Positions 37,726 through 47,127 of a DNA stretch of 64,000 nt are shown in pieces. Source of the stretch: Mycolicibacterium gadium (GTDB lineage: Bacteria; Actinomycetota; Actinomycetes; Mycobacteriales; Mycobacteriaceae). The notes below the pieces were generated by a model. That model saw only the letters and a list, made by a program, of their open reading frames with translations, was not told the DNA's origin and ran no database searches. Numbering within the stretch: the first letter of the stretch is position 1; every line of letters starts with the position of its first letter. Made by a program: the position numbers and the translations under genes. Location of the stretch: positions 4,526,001 to 4,590,000 of the forward strand of contig NZ_AP022608.1 of NCBI RefSeq assembly GCF_010728925.1, written 5' to 3'.

Positions 37726-39246
37726 ATGCAGATTCGCGAGCATGCCGAGGCCACCCCCGACAGGCCGGCCGTCATCATTCATCCGGCCGGAACGATCGTC
37801 ACGTTCAAGGACCTGGAGGAGCGGGCCAACCGGCTGGCTCACCACTTCCGCGATGCGGGTCTGGTCGAAGGTGACACCGTCGCGGTGCTGATGGAGAACA
37901 ACGAGCATCTGCCGACGGTGATGTGGGCGGCGCGGCGCAGCGGCCTGTACTACACCGTGATCAGCACCCACCTCACGCCGCCCGAGGTCGCGTACATCAT
38001 CGACAACAGCGGCGCGAAGGCCATGATCGGGTCGCGCGCGACGCGCAAGGTCTGCGAAGGCCTGGCGGAGCTGGACGCACTGCCGGACCTGCTGCTGATC
38101 GCCGACGACGACCTCGACGGCTGGCAGCGCTATCCAGAGTGCGTGGCGGACCGGCCGAGCTTGCCCATCGACGACGAGATCGAGGGTGATCTGCTGCAGT
38201 ACTCGTCCGGAACGACCGGCCGCCCCAAGGGAATTCGCCGAGAACTCACCCACGTCAAGCCTGCCGACGCACCGAATCTGGTGTCCGCGCTGCTGATGGC
38301 CATCCAGATGAGCCCGGAGTCCGTATACCTGAGCCCGGCGCCGCTGTACCACACCGCGCCATGCCTCTGGTCGATGAGCGCGCAGGCGATGGGCGTGACG
38401 ACGGTGATCATGTCGAAGTTCGACCCGGAATCGGCGCTGGACGCCATCCAGAGGTACCGGGTCACCAGCGGCCAGTTCGTCCCGGCGATGTTCGTGCGGA
38501 TGCTCAAACTTCCTGAGGACGTTCGCAGTTCGTACGATCTGTCGAGCCTGCACCGTGTGGTGCACGCCGCCGCACCGTGCCCGGTCGACATCAAGAAACA
38601 GATGATCAACTGGTGGGGCCCGATCGTCGACGAGTACTACTCGTCATCCGAAGGCGCGGGCATCACCTTCATCCCCGCCGAGGAATGGTTGAAACGCCCT
38701 GGCTCTGTTGGCAAGCCGCTGCTCGGTGTGGCCCACGTCCTCGATGACGATGGCAATGACCTGCCGCCCGGTCAGGCGGGGCAGATCTACTTCGACCTGG
38801 GTGTCGTGCCCTTCGTCTATCACAAGGATCCGGAGAAGACCGCCGCGTCACGCGACAGGCACGGCTGGGTGACCGTCGGCGACGTTGGTTATGTGGACGA
38901 CGAGGGCTACATGTTCCTCACCGACCGCAAGCACCACATGATCATCTCCGGCGGCGTCAACATCTATCCGCAGGAAGCGGAGAACATGTTGATCACCCAT
39001 CCGAAGGTGCTCGACGCGGCCGTGTTCGGCATCCCCGACGACGAGATGGGCCAGAGTGTCAAGGGCGTCGTCCAGACGGTCGACCCCGCCGACGCGAGCG
39101 AGGCGTTCGGTGACGAGCTACTGACCTGGCTGCGTGAACGGCTGGCGCACTACAAGTGTCCGCGGTCGATCTCATTCGAGGCGCAGTTGCCCCGTACCGA
39201 AACCGGCAAGATGTTCAAGCAGGAGCTGATAGAGAAGTATTCGTGA
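37726..39246 (+). CDS. fadD4: Acyl-CoA synthetase FadD4
   Basis: 506 residues. The AMP-forming adenylate superfamily: P-loop-like LLQYSSGTTGRPKGI, YYSSSEGAG (A5), GWVTVGDVGYVDDEGYMFLTD (A7), hinge DRKHHMIISGGVNIYP, and the catalytic Lys in PRTETGKMFKQEL. Activates a carboxylic acid to its CoA thioester. Its substrate is unknown. M. tuberculosis FadD4 (Rv0214) is similar in length (537 as I recall). It overlaps the enoyl-CoA hydratase gene by four bases (GTGA). Confidence 0.9.
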   Translation: MQIREHAEATPDRPAVIIHPAGTIVTFKDLEERANRLAHHFRDAGLVEGDTVAVLMENNEHLPTVMWAARRSGLYYTVISTHLTPPEVAYIIDNSGAKAMIGSRATRKVCEGLAELDALPDLLLIADDDLDGWQRYPECVADRPSLPIDDEIEGDLLQYSSGTTGRPKGIRRELTHVKPADAPNLVSALLMAIQMSPESVYLSPAPLYHTAPCLWSMSAQAMGVTTVIMSKFDPESALDAIQRYRVTSGQFVPAMFVRMLKLPEDVRSSYDLSSLHRVVHAAAPCPVDIKKQMINWWGPIVDEYYSSSEGAGITFIPAEEWLKRPGSVGKPLLGVAHVLDDDGNDLPPGQAGQIYFDLGVVPFVYHKDPEKTAASRDRHGWVTVGDVGYVDDEGYMFLTDRKHHMIISGGVNIYPQEAENMLITHPKVLDAAVFGIPDDEMGQSVKGVVQTVDPADASEAFGDELLTWLRERLAHYKCPRSISFEAQLPRTETGKMFKQELIEKYS

Positions 39247-40127
39247 AGTTTGTCGAACTCGGTCCGGGTGTGGTCGTCGCGACCGGATCCCCCTCGGATG
39301 ACGCAACTTTCACGCTCACCGAGCAGCCCGCTGACGATAGCCGTGCCGTGACCGTCGGCTCGATACCCGACGCGCTGGACGAACTGCGTGAGCGTTGCCT
39401 GCGCTGGCCGCATGCCGCCGCGATCTGTAGCGATGTACTACGTGCGTTCGACCCCGACGCGGCCGCGTTCGCCGGCGTCGTCACCGAATCGCTCGCCTAC
39501 TCCACGCTGCAGTCCGGACCCGAATTCGCGCGCTGGCTGGGTGAGCGGGGACCGGCGCGACCGGTGAGTCTTCCGGACCCGGTACAGGCCGAGCGCGTCG
39601 AGGACACCCTCTACGTGCGGTTCAACCGACCGCAGCGGCACAACGCGTTTTCGACCGACGCGCGTGCGGCGCTACTGGAACCGCTCGAGGTGGCTCGCCT
39701 CGATCCATCGGTCACCGATGTCGTGCTGTCGGGCAATGGTCCATCGTTCTGCAGCGGCGGCGATCTCGCCGAGTTCGGCACGTTCGACGATCCAGCCAGT
39801 GCCCATCTCGCGCGCACCCGGCAAAGTCCGGCGCTGGTGCTCGACGAACTTACCGCCCGCCTGGGCACGCGCTGCCGGGCCGAGGTGCACGGTCAGGTGC
39901 TGGGCAGCGGGTTGGAGATGGCCGCTTTCTGCGGCTGGGTTCGGTCGCGGCCGGATGCGGTCTTCGGTCTTCCGGAGTTGAGCCTGGGGCTGATTCCCGG
40001 AGCGGGCGGCACCGTCAGCGTCACCCGTCGGATCGGGCGTTGGCGGACCGCCTATCTGGTGCTGAGCGGACGGACCATCGACCCGCCGACAGCACTGCGG
40101 TGGGGACTGATCGACGAGATCCTGTGA
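39243..40127 (+). CDS. Enoyl-CoA hydratase/isomerase family protein
   Basis: 294 residues from the GTG at 39243. An unusual N-terminal segment of about 110 residues (VVATGSPSDDATF...ALDELRERCLRW) precedes a crotonase fold: RFNRPQRHNAFSTDARAALL, SGNGPSFCSGGDLAEFG (oxyanion hole), GQVLGSGLEMAAFC, and FGLPELSLGLIPGAGGT (with the Glu of the second oxyanion/catalytic loop). Coupled to fadD4, so it probably hydrates the product of the same acyl-CoA pathway. The N-terminal extension is not recognised. Confidence 0.82.
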   Translation: MKFVELGPGVVVATGSPSDDATFTLTEQPADDSRAVTVGSIPDALDELRERCLRWPHAAAICSDVLRAFDPDAAAFAGVVTESLAYSTLQSGPEFARWLGERGPARPVSLPDPVQAERVEDTLYVRFNRPQRHNAFSTDARAALLEPLEVARLDPSVTDVVLSGNGPSFCSGGDLAEFGTFDDPASAHLARTRQSPALVLDELTARLGTRCRAEVHGQVLGSGLEMAAFCGWVRSRPDAVFGLPELSLGLIPGAGGTVSVTRRIGRWRTAYLVLSGRTIDPPTALRWGLIDEIL

Positions 40128-40178
40128 TTTCGGTGCGCGCACGACCGCTCAGCGATCGTTACCGCACCGAAATCGCCA
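40124..40178. repeat. Palindromic element between convergent genes; probable bidirectional terminator (copy B)
   Basis: Outer arms ATTTCGGTGCG (40127-40137) and CGCACCGAAAT (40163-40173) pair perfectly, and inner CGCT/AGCG and CGA/TCG arms extend the hairpin. It aligns without gaps to copy A at 12078-12129, including flanks beginning GTGA and ending ATCGC. It fills the space between the hydratase stop and the GntR stop. Confidence 0.75.
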
Positions 40179-40907
40179 CTAGCCGGAGCGGCGCAACGTC
40201 ACCCGATAGGTGTACTGCTCAGGCAGGAAGTGGCTGACGGACAACTCGACGGGGCGGTGGCTCGCGTCGGAGTAGAGCCGGTCAACCCGCAGCATGGGAT
40301 GGCCGGGTTCGCACGACACCGCCTCCGCGACCGCAGGCTCGGCGAGCGCAACCGTAATCGACTGCGCCGCTTCGGTGATCGGCTCGATCAAACGCGGCTC
40401 GAGAATGCCGATCACGGTCTGGGTGCCGACGGCGCCGTCCTGAAGTTCGGGCGACGACAACACCGCGTGGGCGACCGCGGGAACCAGGTGCACGGTGGTC
40501 ATCACGAACGGCACGCCGTCGTGCAGCCGCCGGAACACCACCGAGTAGACGACGTCGTCGTCCAGTCGCAGCCGGCTCGCGGCATGCAGGTCCACCCGTC
40601 TGCGTAACCCGGTGAGCACCTCCATCGTGGTGTCGTCGGACAGACTCATCAGATCTTCTATCGAGCCGAGCTGCCGCAGATACCGTTGTCCGGTCTCGCT
40701 GGCGTATGTGCCGCGCCCCGGCACCCGGTACACCACGCCCTCGGCGACCAGATCCTGAAAGGCCCGGCGCACCGTCTGCCGTGAAAGGCTATGGCGTTCG
40801 ACCAGTTCGGACTCGGTGGGCAATCGAGAGCCGTCGCTGTACCGACCCGTCGCGATGTCGTCGCGAAGTTGCTCGCGCAGAGTCTGGTACGCGGGCGCTG
40901 ATCGCAC
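40179..40907 (-). CDS. GntR-family regulator, HutC subfamily
   Basis: 242 residues. A GntR winged helix (YQTLREQLRDDIATGRYSDG, LPTESELVERHSLSRQTVRR) and a UTRA effector domain (VLTGLRRRVDLHAA to YTYRVTLRRSG). Its start overlaps the fadE3 stop by one base, so it is probably co-transcribed with fadE3 and may control the fadD4/fadE3 region. No GTnTAnAC HutC operator was found nearby. The signal is unknown. Confidence 0.9.
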   Translation of the reverse strand: MRSAPAYQTLREQLRDDIATGRYSDGSRLPTESELVERHSLSRQTVRRAFQDLVAEGVVYRVPGRGTYASETGQRYLRQLGSIEDLMSLSDDTTMEVLTGLRRRVDLHAASRLRLDDDVVYSVVFRRLHDGVPFVMTTVHLVPAVAHAVLSSPELQDGAVGTQTVIGILEPRLIEPITEAAQSITVALAEPAVAEAVSCEPGHPMLRVDRLYSDASHRPVELSVSHFLPEQYTYRVTLRRSG

Positions 40908-42064
40908 TAGATGCCGCCGCGGGCAACCAGTTGGGCGGCGATCACATTGCGCTGAATCTCGTTGGTTCCCTCACCGACGATCATCAGTGGCGCATCGCGG
41001 AAGTAGCGCTCGACGTCGAACTCGGTCGAATAGCCGTAGCCGCCATGGATCCGGACGGCGTTCAGCGCGATCTCCATCGCCGCCTCGGAGGCGAACAGCT
41101 TGGCCATGCCGGCCTCCATATCGCACCGTTCGCCGCTGTCGTAGCGCTGTGCGGCATACAGCGTCAGCTGCCGTGCGGCCGTCAGCTTGGTCGCCATGTC
41201 GGCCAGGTAGTTGCCGATCGACTGGTGTTTCCAGATCGGCTGGCCGAAGCTCTCGCGCTCCTGCGCGTACTTCAGCGCATCGTCGAGTGCCGCGGTGGCT
41301 ACACCGAGCGCGCGTGACGCGACCTGAATACGGCCTGTTTCAAGGCCTTTCATCATCTGCGCGAAACCCTTCCCGGGCTCGCCGCCGAGGATCGCGGTCG
41401 CGGGCAGGCGATAGTCGGTGAAGGTCAGTTCGCAGGACTCGACGCCCTTGTAGCCCAACTTCGGCAGATCCCGTGACACCGTCAGGCCAGGACCGTGCTC
41501 GACCAGCGCGATCGAGATGCCTTTGTGCTTCGGCGTCGCGGTCGGATCGGTCTTGCACAGCAGCGCGATCAGGCCGGAGCGGCGGGCGTTGCTGATCCAT
41601 GTCTTGGACCCGTTGATGACCAGCTCGGAGCCCTCGCTCGTTGCGACGGTGCTCATGTTCTGCAGATCCGACCCGCCGCCGGGCTCGGTGAGCGCCATCG
41701 TCGCCCTCAGCTCACCGGTCGCCATCGGCGGCAGATACCGCTGCTTCTGCTCCTCGGTGCCGAACAACGCCAGCAGCTTCGCCACCACGGTGTGCCCGCC
41801 CATCGCGCCGGCCAGGCTCATCCAGCCCCGCGAGAGTTCCTGGGTGACCTCGACGTAGCACGGCATCGACACCGGCGAACCACCGTACGACTCGGGGATC
41901 GCCAGACCGTAGATGCCGATGCGCTTCATCTGCTCGATCCACGCCTGGGGGTACTCGTTGGCGTGTTCGGTCTCCCGTACGGCAGGCTTGACGTCACGGT
42001 CCACGAAGGCCCGCACCGTCTCCACCAGCATGGCTTCTTCTTGGGTCAACATTTGTACGGCCAT
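40907..42064 (-). CDS. fadE3: Acyl-CoA dehydrogenase FadE3
   Basis: 385 residues. The acyl-CoA dehydrogenase signatures are ATMALTEPGGGSD (FAD/substrate contact), INGSKTWISNARRSGL, and the late EFDVERYFRDAPLMIVGEGTNEIQR in which the Glu of GEGTNEIQ is the probable catalytic base. Oxidises acyl-CoA to enoyl-CoA with FAD. Orthologue by position of Rv0215c. Separated from the divergent Rv0216-like gene by only 29 bases, so the promoters must overlap. Confidence 0.92.
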   Translation of the reverse strand: MAVQMLTQEEAMLVETVRAFVDRDVKPAVRETEHANEYPQAWIEQMKRIGIYGLAIPESYGGSPVSMPCYVEVTQELSRGWMSLAGAMGGHTVVAKLLALFGTEEQKQRYLPPMATGELRATMALTEPGGGSDLQNMSTVATSEGSELVINGSKTWISNARRSGLIALLCKTDPTATPKHKGISIALVEHGPGLTVSRDLPKLGYKGVESCELTFTDYRLPATAILGGEPGKGFAQMMKGLETGRIQVASRALGVATAALDDALKYAQERESFGQPIWKHQSIGNYLADMATKLTAARQLTLYAAQRYDSGERCDMEAGMAKLFASEAAMEIALNAVRIHGGYGYSTEFDVERYFRDAPLMIVGEGTNEIQRNVIAAQLVARGGI

Positions 42065-42093
42065 ATTGACACTTTGTGCGGCCTAATGCCAAC

Positions 42094-43077
42094 ATGGCTG
42101 CCGTGGCCGGCCCGTACTTCGACGATCTGGAGATCGGCCAGGTCTTCGACGCCGCACCATCGATGACTTTGACCGCCGGCGCCGCCGCCGTGCACCAGTC
42201 GATCGTCGGCGACCGTCTGCGCCTTGCGCTGGATGCCGAACTGTCGGCGGCCGTCACCGGTGCCTCCACGCCGCTTGCCCATCCGGCGCTCGTGTGCGAC
42301 GTGGCGATCGGGCAGACGACCCTGGTGACGCAGCGGGTCACGGCCAACTTGTTCTACCGCGGGCTGAGGTTCCACCGCTACCCGGTCATCGGCGACACGT
42401 TGTTCACCCGCGCTGAAGTCGTTGGACTGAAACAGAACTCGGTGAAGCCCGGCCGCGCACCGACCGGTCTTGCGGCATTGCGGATGACGACCGTCGATGA
42501 CGTCGGTCGACTGGTCCTCGACTTCCACCGCTGCGCGATGCTGCCGCTCAGCGAGAGAGCACCCGACACCGGCCATGCCGATGACATGTCGGCGATCGGC
42601 AATGACCAGGCGCCGGTACCCGATCCGACCGCCGACTGGAACGCCGACGCGTACCGCGCCAAGGTACCCGGAGCGCACTTCGACGCGGGGCTTGCCGGCA
42701 CCGTGCTGCACAGCAGCGCCGACGTGGTCACCAGCGCGCCCGAACTCGCGCGTCTGACGCTGAATATCGCCGCCACCCATCATGATTGGCGAGGCGGCGG
42801 CCAACGGCTGGTGTATGGCGGGCACACCATCGGGCTGGCGCTTGCACAAGCCAGCCGACTGTTGCCCGACATGGTGACGGTGTTGGGCTGGCAGTCCTGT
42901 GACCACACCGCGCCGGTACACGAGGGCGACACGCTGTACAGCGAACTGCATGTCGAGGGCGCGGTGCCGCTCCCCGACGGCCGTGGCGGCGTCCTCGAGC
43001 TTCGGTCCGTCGTCTATGCGGTCGGCGAGCCTGACCAGCAGGTTCTGGACTGGCGCTTTACTGCCCTGCAGTTCTGA
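42094..43077 (+). CDS. Double-hotdog hydratase-like protein (Rv0216 family)
   Basis: 327 residues from the ATG at 42094; a GTG at 42076 would add six. Two MaoC/hotdog halves: GPYFDDLEIGQVFDAAPSM begins the first, and TLNIAATHHDWRGGGQRLVYG with GGHTIGLALAQASRLLPDM the second. Rv0216 has a double hotdog structure and lacks confirmed hydratase activity. Opposite fadE3 and near fadD4, so it fits an acyl-CoA pathway. The last residues LDWRFTALQF match the family end. Confidence 0.87.
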   Translation: MAAVAGPYFDDLEIGQVFDAAPSMTLTAGAAAVHQSIVGDRLRLALDAELSAAVTGASTPLAHPALVCDVAIGQTTLVTQRVTANLFYRGLRFHRYPVIGDTLFTRAEVVGLKQNSVKPGRAPTGLAALRMTTVDDVGRLVLDFHRCAMLPLSERAPDTGHADDMSAIGNDQAPVPDPTADWNADAYRAKVPGAHFDAGLAGTVLHSSADVVTSAPELARLTLNIAATHHDWRGGGQRLVYGGHTIGLALAQASRLLPDMVTVLGWQSCDHTAPVHEGDTLYSELHVEGAVPLPDGRGGVLELRSVVYAVGEPDQQVLDWRFTALQF

Positions 43078-43090
43078 GCACAATAGGGCT

Positions 43091-44206
43091 GTGACGTCAC
43101 TGGCGGTTCCCGTTGGAGTGGTGTCGCGGGCTCGCCGCGTCGCCAACGGTTTTCGCACCCTTACCGACGCCGAAGTTGACGCCGACGTCATAATCGCGGG
43201 CCGCGCAGGGCTACTCGGCCACACACCACAAGGCCGAATCTCCGCCGGTGGGGCGACGCATCTCATGCAAAGCCGTGACGGGTGGTGCGCGCTGACGCTG
43301 TCTCGTCCCGACGACGTCGACACGGTGCCCGCATTGATAGAGACCGATGCCGTCGGAGATGACGTCTGGCCCGAGGTGCACCGCTGGATCGCCGAACGTG
43401 ACAGCGCCGAGATCACCGAACGCGGTCGCCTGCTTGGACTTCCGGTCGCCGCGCTCGGCGAGACGCCCGCCGAAGCGCCCCGCGTCTACCCGCTCGGTGC
43501 GGCCACCACAGCGCGCAGCCCCTCGCGACTCCTGGTCGCCGACCTGTCGGCGATGTGGGCCGGCCCGCTCTGCGGGCAACTGCTCGTGCGTGCGGGTGCG
43601 ACCGTCGTGAAGGTCGAAAGCGCGTCACGTCCCGATGGGGCACGCGCGGGAGCACCGGCGTTCTTCGACTGGATGAACGGTGGAAAGCTCTCGTATCTGG
43701 TGGATTTCGACGATCCCACTGGATTGCAGGCGCTGCTTGCCGCCGCCGATGTCGTGATCGAGTCATCCCGCCCGGCGGCCTTGATCCGCCGCGGGCTCGG
43801 ACCGGTGGCGATCGGTCCGCGAGACGGAAAAATCTGGCTGAGGATCACCGGCCACGGCACCAGGGAGGAGCACGCCAACTGGGTCGCCTTCGGCGACGAT
43901 GCAGCCGTCTCCGGCGGGTTGGTCTGCGGTGATGATGACTCGCCGGTCTTCTGCGGTGACGCGATCGCCGACCCGCTGACCGGTCTGGAAGCCGCGGAGG
44001 CCGTGGTGCAGTCGCTGCGAAGGGGCGGTGGTGAGCTGATCGAGTTCTCGATGTCCGCCGTCGCCGCGACCTACGCCGAACTGCCGGATGCCGGCGAGAC
44101 CCGGTGCAGTGCGATGCCCCAGCTGTCCACCAGGGCCTCGGAGTTGGGTGCCGACAACGGGATCGTGGAACAGTTGATCACCGACAGGCATTATGCGGCA
44201 TGTTGA
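43091..44206 (+). CDS. CoA-transferase family III-like protein with unusual domain order
   Basis: 371 residues from the GTG at 43091. Residues about 135-260 resemble the N-terminal part of CaiB/BaiF enzymes (LLVADLSAMWAGPLCGQLLV, GATVVKVESASRPDG, FFDWMNGGKLSYLVDF, ADVVIESSRPAAL). The first 120 residues (GLLGHTPQGRISAGGATHL, GWCALTLSRPDDV) resemble another part of CoA-transferases placed ahead of it. The protein ends short after LIEFSMSAVAATYAEL. Whether it transfers CoA is unknown. It lies 13 bases after the Rv0216-like gene and overlaps the amidohydrolase. Confidence 0.72.
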   Translation: MTSLAVPVGVVSRARRVANGFRTLTDAEVDADVIIAGRAGLLGHTPQGRISAGGATHLMQSRDGWCALTLSRPDDVDTVPALIETDAVGDDVWPEVHRWIAERDSAEITERGRLLGLPVAALGETPAEAPRVYPLGAATTARSPSRLLVADLSAMWAGPLCGQLLVRAGATVVKVESASRPDGARAGAPAFFDWMNGGKLSYLVDFDDPTGLQALLAAADVVIESSRPAALIRRGLGPVAIGPRDGKIWLRITGHGTREEHANWVAFGDDAAVSGGLVCGDDDSPVFCGDAIADPLTGLEAAEAVVQSLRRGGGELIEFSMSAVAATYAELPDAGETRCSAMPQLSTRASELGADNGIVEQLITDRHYAAC

Positions 44207-45501
44207 TTCAACGTGCGACGCTCCTCGACGGGGGTGTCGTCGACATCCGCGTGGGAGACCGGATCATCGCGGTGGAGCCGTTCCTCGAGACCCTACCCGG
44301 CGAGCAGGTATACGACGCCAGGGCTGGGACGGTGATCCCCGGCCTGCACGATCATCACGTCCACCTCCGTTCGGCCGCAGCGGCATTGACGTCAGTCCGG
44401 GTGGGGCCGGCCGAAGTGCACACCCGCACCGAATTGGCGCGCGTCCTCGCGGCCGCCGATGTCGGCGATGATGGCTGGGTAAGGGCCGTCGGGTACCACG
44501 AGGCGGTCGCCGGGCCGTTGGACAGAGTCGCCTTGGACGACGTCTCGCCGCCGGTACCGGTCAGGGTCCAGCACCGCAGCGGTGTCCTGTGGACGCTGAA
44601 CTCGGCGGGCTTGGCACGAGTCGGACTCGCCGATCATCCGGACGGGCGGCTACGCAGCTCCGACCATACGTGGTCGGACACGTTGCAGCGCAACGAAAGC
44701 AGGCTCGCCGACATCAGCGCACGGTTGACCGCGTACGGGGTTACCGGTGTCACCGATGCGACCCCGGATCTGGAGGTCGGGGATGTCGTCAAACTCCTGG
44801 ACGCCCACCGTCGCGGCGAACTGCGTCAACGGGTGCACTGCCTTGCGCCGGGTAAGCGCATACTGCACGACACCGACCTCGATCTCGCGGGCTTGACCGA
44901 GTGGATCGCGCAGCGGCACGCCGATGCCGCGCCGGTCGCGGTGCACTGCGTCACCGCTGCGCAGTTGGTGGTGACGCTGGCTGCGCTGCGCGCGGCGGGC
45001 CGTCATCCGCACGATCGCATCGAACATGCCGCGGTGGTGCCCGACGACAACATCGCCGACCTGGTCGATGTCGGGGTGACGGTCGTAACGCAGCCGAATT
45101 TCGTCGCCGAGCGGGGTGACCAGTATCTGGTCGATGTGCCCGCGGCCGAACATCAGGAACTGTGGCGGGTGGCTTCGCTGTTGGCCGCCAAGGTGCCCGT
45201 CGCGCTCTCGACTGACATGCCCTTCGGTCACGACGACCCGTGGAAGGCGATGCGCGCGGCGGCTTTTCGTACCACCGCCGGGGGTGCGGTGCTCGGGACC
45301 GACGAACGGGTGGCACCGCACGACGCGCTGACGATGTTCTTCGGCGCGGCCGACGCGCCCACGGTGCCGCGCCGGATCGCGCCGGGTCAACCGGGCGACC
45401 TGTGCGTCCTGAGCGCGAAACCGAACGAGGTGCTGGGAGAACTCGACTCCGGCCTCGTCGCGGCCACGATCATCGCCGGGACGGTGGTGACCGAGCGCTA
45501 G
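44200..45501 (+). CDS. Metal-dependent amidohydrolase (YtcJ/amidohydrolase_3 type)
   Basis: 433 residues from the ATG at 44200. Metal motif GTVIPGLHDHHVHLRS at about residue 50, VTGVTDATPD mid-protein, VAVHCVTAAQL and HDRIEHAAVV for the later His ligands, and LSTDMPFGHDDPWKAM for the catalytic Asp region. The C-terminal APGQPGDLCVLSAKP is the composite domain. It hydrolyses an unknown C-N or related bond. Coupled by a 7-base overlap to the CoA-transferase-like gene; I do not recall either gene in the corresponding M. tuberculosis locus. Confidence 0.83.
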   Translation: MLIQRATLLDGGVVDIRVGDRIIAVEPFLETLPGEQVYDARAGTVIPGLHDHHVHLRSAAAALTSVRVGPAEVHTRTELARVLAAADVGDDGWVRAVGYHEAVAGPLDRVALDDVSPPVPVRVQHRSGVLWTLNSAGLARVGLADHPDGRLRSSDHTWSDTLQRNESRLADISARLTAYGVTGVTDATPDLEVGDVVKLLDAHRRGELRQRVHCLAPGKRILHDTDLDLAGLTEWIAQRHADAAPVAVHCVTAAQLVVTLAALRAAGRHPHDRIEHAAVVPDDNIADLVDVGVTVVTQPNFVAERGDQYLVDVPAAEHQELWRVASLLAAKVPVALSTDMPFGHDDPWKAMRAAAFRTTAGGAVLGTDERVAPHDALTMFFGAADAPTVPRRIAPGQPGDLCVLSAKPNEVLGELDSGLVAATIIAGTVVTER

Positions 45502-46415
45502 GCGGCCGCCGGCGCGAGCAGTCGCCGCAGGATGGTGCACTGACTGTTGAAAAACTCCTGCGACACTTGGGCTTTCGGAGCGATCCCGTCGAAGCCGTGG
45601 AAGGCGCCCTTCACAACTTCGACTTCGCACGGCACGCCGGCTGCCTGCAGTCGCTCGGCATACCCGAGGTCCTCGTCGTGGAACAGATCGAGCGTCCCGA
45701 CACCCATCCACGCCGGCGGTAAGCCGCTCAGATCGGTCCGTCGTGCGGGCACGGCGACTTCTGGGTCCGCGTCGCTCAGGTAGGCCGACCACCCGAACTT
45801 GTTGTTCGACCGGTTCCACAGCCGCTGGCCCGGATTGTCCCGCACGTCGCGGCCCACGGTGCGGTCGTCCAGCATGGGGTACACCAGCAATTGGGCGGCC
45901 ACTGCGATCTCGCCACGGTCGCGGGCGAGCAGCGCCAACGCCGCCGCCAGTCCGCCGCCCGCGCTGGCGCCGCCGATCGCGACCCGGTTCGCGTCCACCG
46001 TCGGCAGTCCGGCCAACCAGGTCAGTGCCGCATAGCAGTCCTCGAGCGGGGCCGGATACGGGTGCTCGGGCGCCAGTCGGTAATCCACCGAGGCGACCGT
46101 GACACCGAGACGCTGGGCGTAGCGTCGGCACAGCACGTCGTCCTGACCAGGATGGCCGATGACGAAGCCGCCGCCGTGGATCCACACCAGCGCGGGTCCG
46201 GGCCCGTCGGCGTCGGACGGCCGGTACAACCGCACCCCGACACCCGACGGGAGGGTCAGCGCCTCGACGTCCTTGGGGACGCGTCGCCACATCTTGCGGG
46301 TGACCAACCGAATGGCGGGCAGCGTCACCGGCGTCACCACCTGCTTGGGGACCAACCGCGCGATGCGGCGCAGGTCTGGATGGAAGTCTGAGGATTTGGA
46401 GGCGCCTGCCACCAA
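45498..46415 (-). CDS. lipW: Hormone-sensitive-lipase family esterase LipW
   Basis: 305 residues. HSL motifs: oxyanion HGGGFVIGHPG, nucleophile elbow IGGASAGGGLAAAL (Ser), GVGTLDLFHDEDL (Asp) and VKGAFHGFDG (His). No signal peptide. Hydrolyses short to medium acyl esters in this family. The position after the Rv0216-like block matches Rv0217c. It overlaps the convergent amidohydrolase gene by four bases. Confidence 0.88.
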   Translation of the reverse strand: MVAGASKSSDFHPDLRRIARLVPKQVVTPVTLPAIRLVTRKMWRRVPKDVEALTLPSGVGVRLYRPSDADGPGPALVWIHGGGFVIGHPGQDDVLCRRYAQRLGVTVASVDYRLAPEHPYPAPLEDCYAALTWLAGLPTVDANRVAIGGASAGGGLAAALALLARDRGEIAVAAQLLVYPMLDDRTVGRDVRDNPGQRLWNRSNNKFGWSAYLSDADPEVAVPARRTDLSGLPPAWMGVGTLDLFHDEDLGYAERLQAAGVPCEVEVVKGAFHGFDGIAPKAQVSQEFFNSQCTILRRLLAPAAA

Positions 46416-46422
46416 ACCAGTA

Positions 46423-47127
46423 TTACGTCAGCGTGGTTTCGAAGGCGATGCGGTCCCCGCGGTACAGCGCACGGACCATCTCGATCGGACGCCCGTTGGT
46501 GTCGAGCGAGCGACGGTGCAGTCGCAGCATCGGCATCGCCGTCGTGGTCTCCAACAGCGCGGCCTCCCTGGGCGAGGGCAACACGGTTTCGATGCGCTCC
46601 GTGGCGGAGCCGAATTGAACCCCACAGTTGCGGATCGCCGCATACAGCGACGTCGCCGGATCGAACCTCTCGGTCAGCCGGCCGAACCTGTGCCGCGGCA
46701 GGTACGTGCTCTCCAGGCCGATGCGCTGGCGGTCGGCAAGCAGAACCCGCTCGAGGTGCATGACGTCATCACCGGCCGAGATATCCAACGCCTCAGCAAT
46801 TTCCCTACTCGCGCTGATGTCCTCCCACGCTACCGGCAGGCCGCCCGGTACCCGGCCGTGGCCGGCGGCGCCCTCGGTGTACGACTCGAGGGACAGCCGT
46901 TGGACGTGTTTCGGTCGCGACACCACGGTTCCCCTGCCCCGGCGCTCGATGCGTCCCTCGACGAGAAGCTCGTGCAGCGCCTGTCGGACGGTTTCCCTTG
47001 AGACCCCAAATCGCGTCGCCAGCTCACGCTCGGGCGGGACCGCGTCACCCTCGTCGAGGTCGGCGAGAATGCCGTCGACGCCGGTGCGCACGAGATACGG
47101 CTTCGACGGCCGGTGCGGCGTGGTCAT
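46423..47127 (-). CDS. GntR/HutC-family regulator, PhnF-like
   Basis: 234 residues from the ATG at 47127. Winged helix (VDGILADLDEGDAVPPEREL, TRFGVSRETVRQALHELLVE) and UTRA domain (VLLADRQRIGLESTYLPRHR, MLRLHRRSLDTNGRPIEM). A sequence identical to the TGGTATAGACCA operator I recall for M. smegmatis PhnF lies upstream at 47245-47258, supporting a PhnF-like role in phosphonate or related nutrient genes. The gene it faces is a deletion remnant, so the regulator may now control only itself. Confidence 0.85.
   Translation of the reverse strand: MTTPHRPSKPYLVRTGVDGILADLDEGDAVPPERELATRFGVSRETVRQALHELLVEGRIERRGRGTVVSRPKHVQRLSLESYTEGAAGHGRVPGGLPVAWEDISASREIAEALDISAGDDVMHLERVLLADRQRIGLESTYLPRHRFGRLTERFDPATSLYAAIRNCGVQFGSATERIETVLPSPREAALLETTTAMPMLRLHRRSLDTNGRPIEMVRALYRGDRIAFETTLT

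Noticed and set aside
42065..42093. TTGACA between fadE3 and the Rv0216-like gene as a -35 element
   Set aside because: No -10 at a workable distance before the start at 42094; kept only as part of a short divergent gap.
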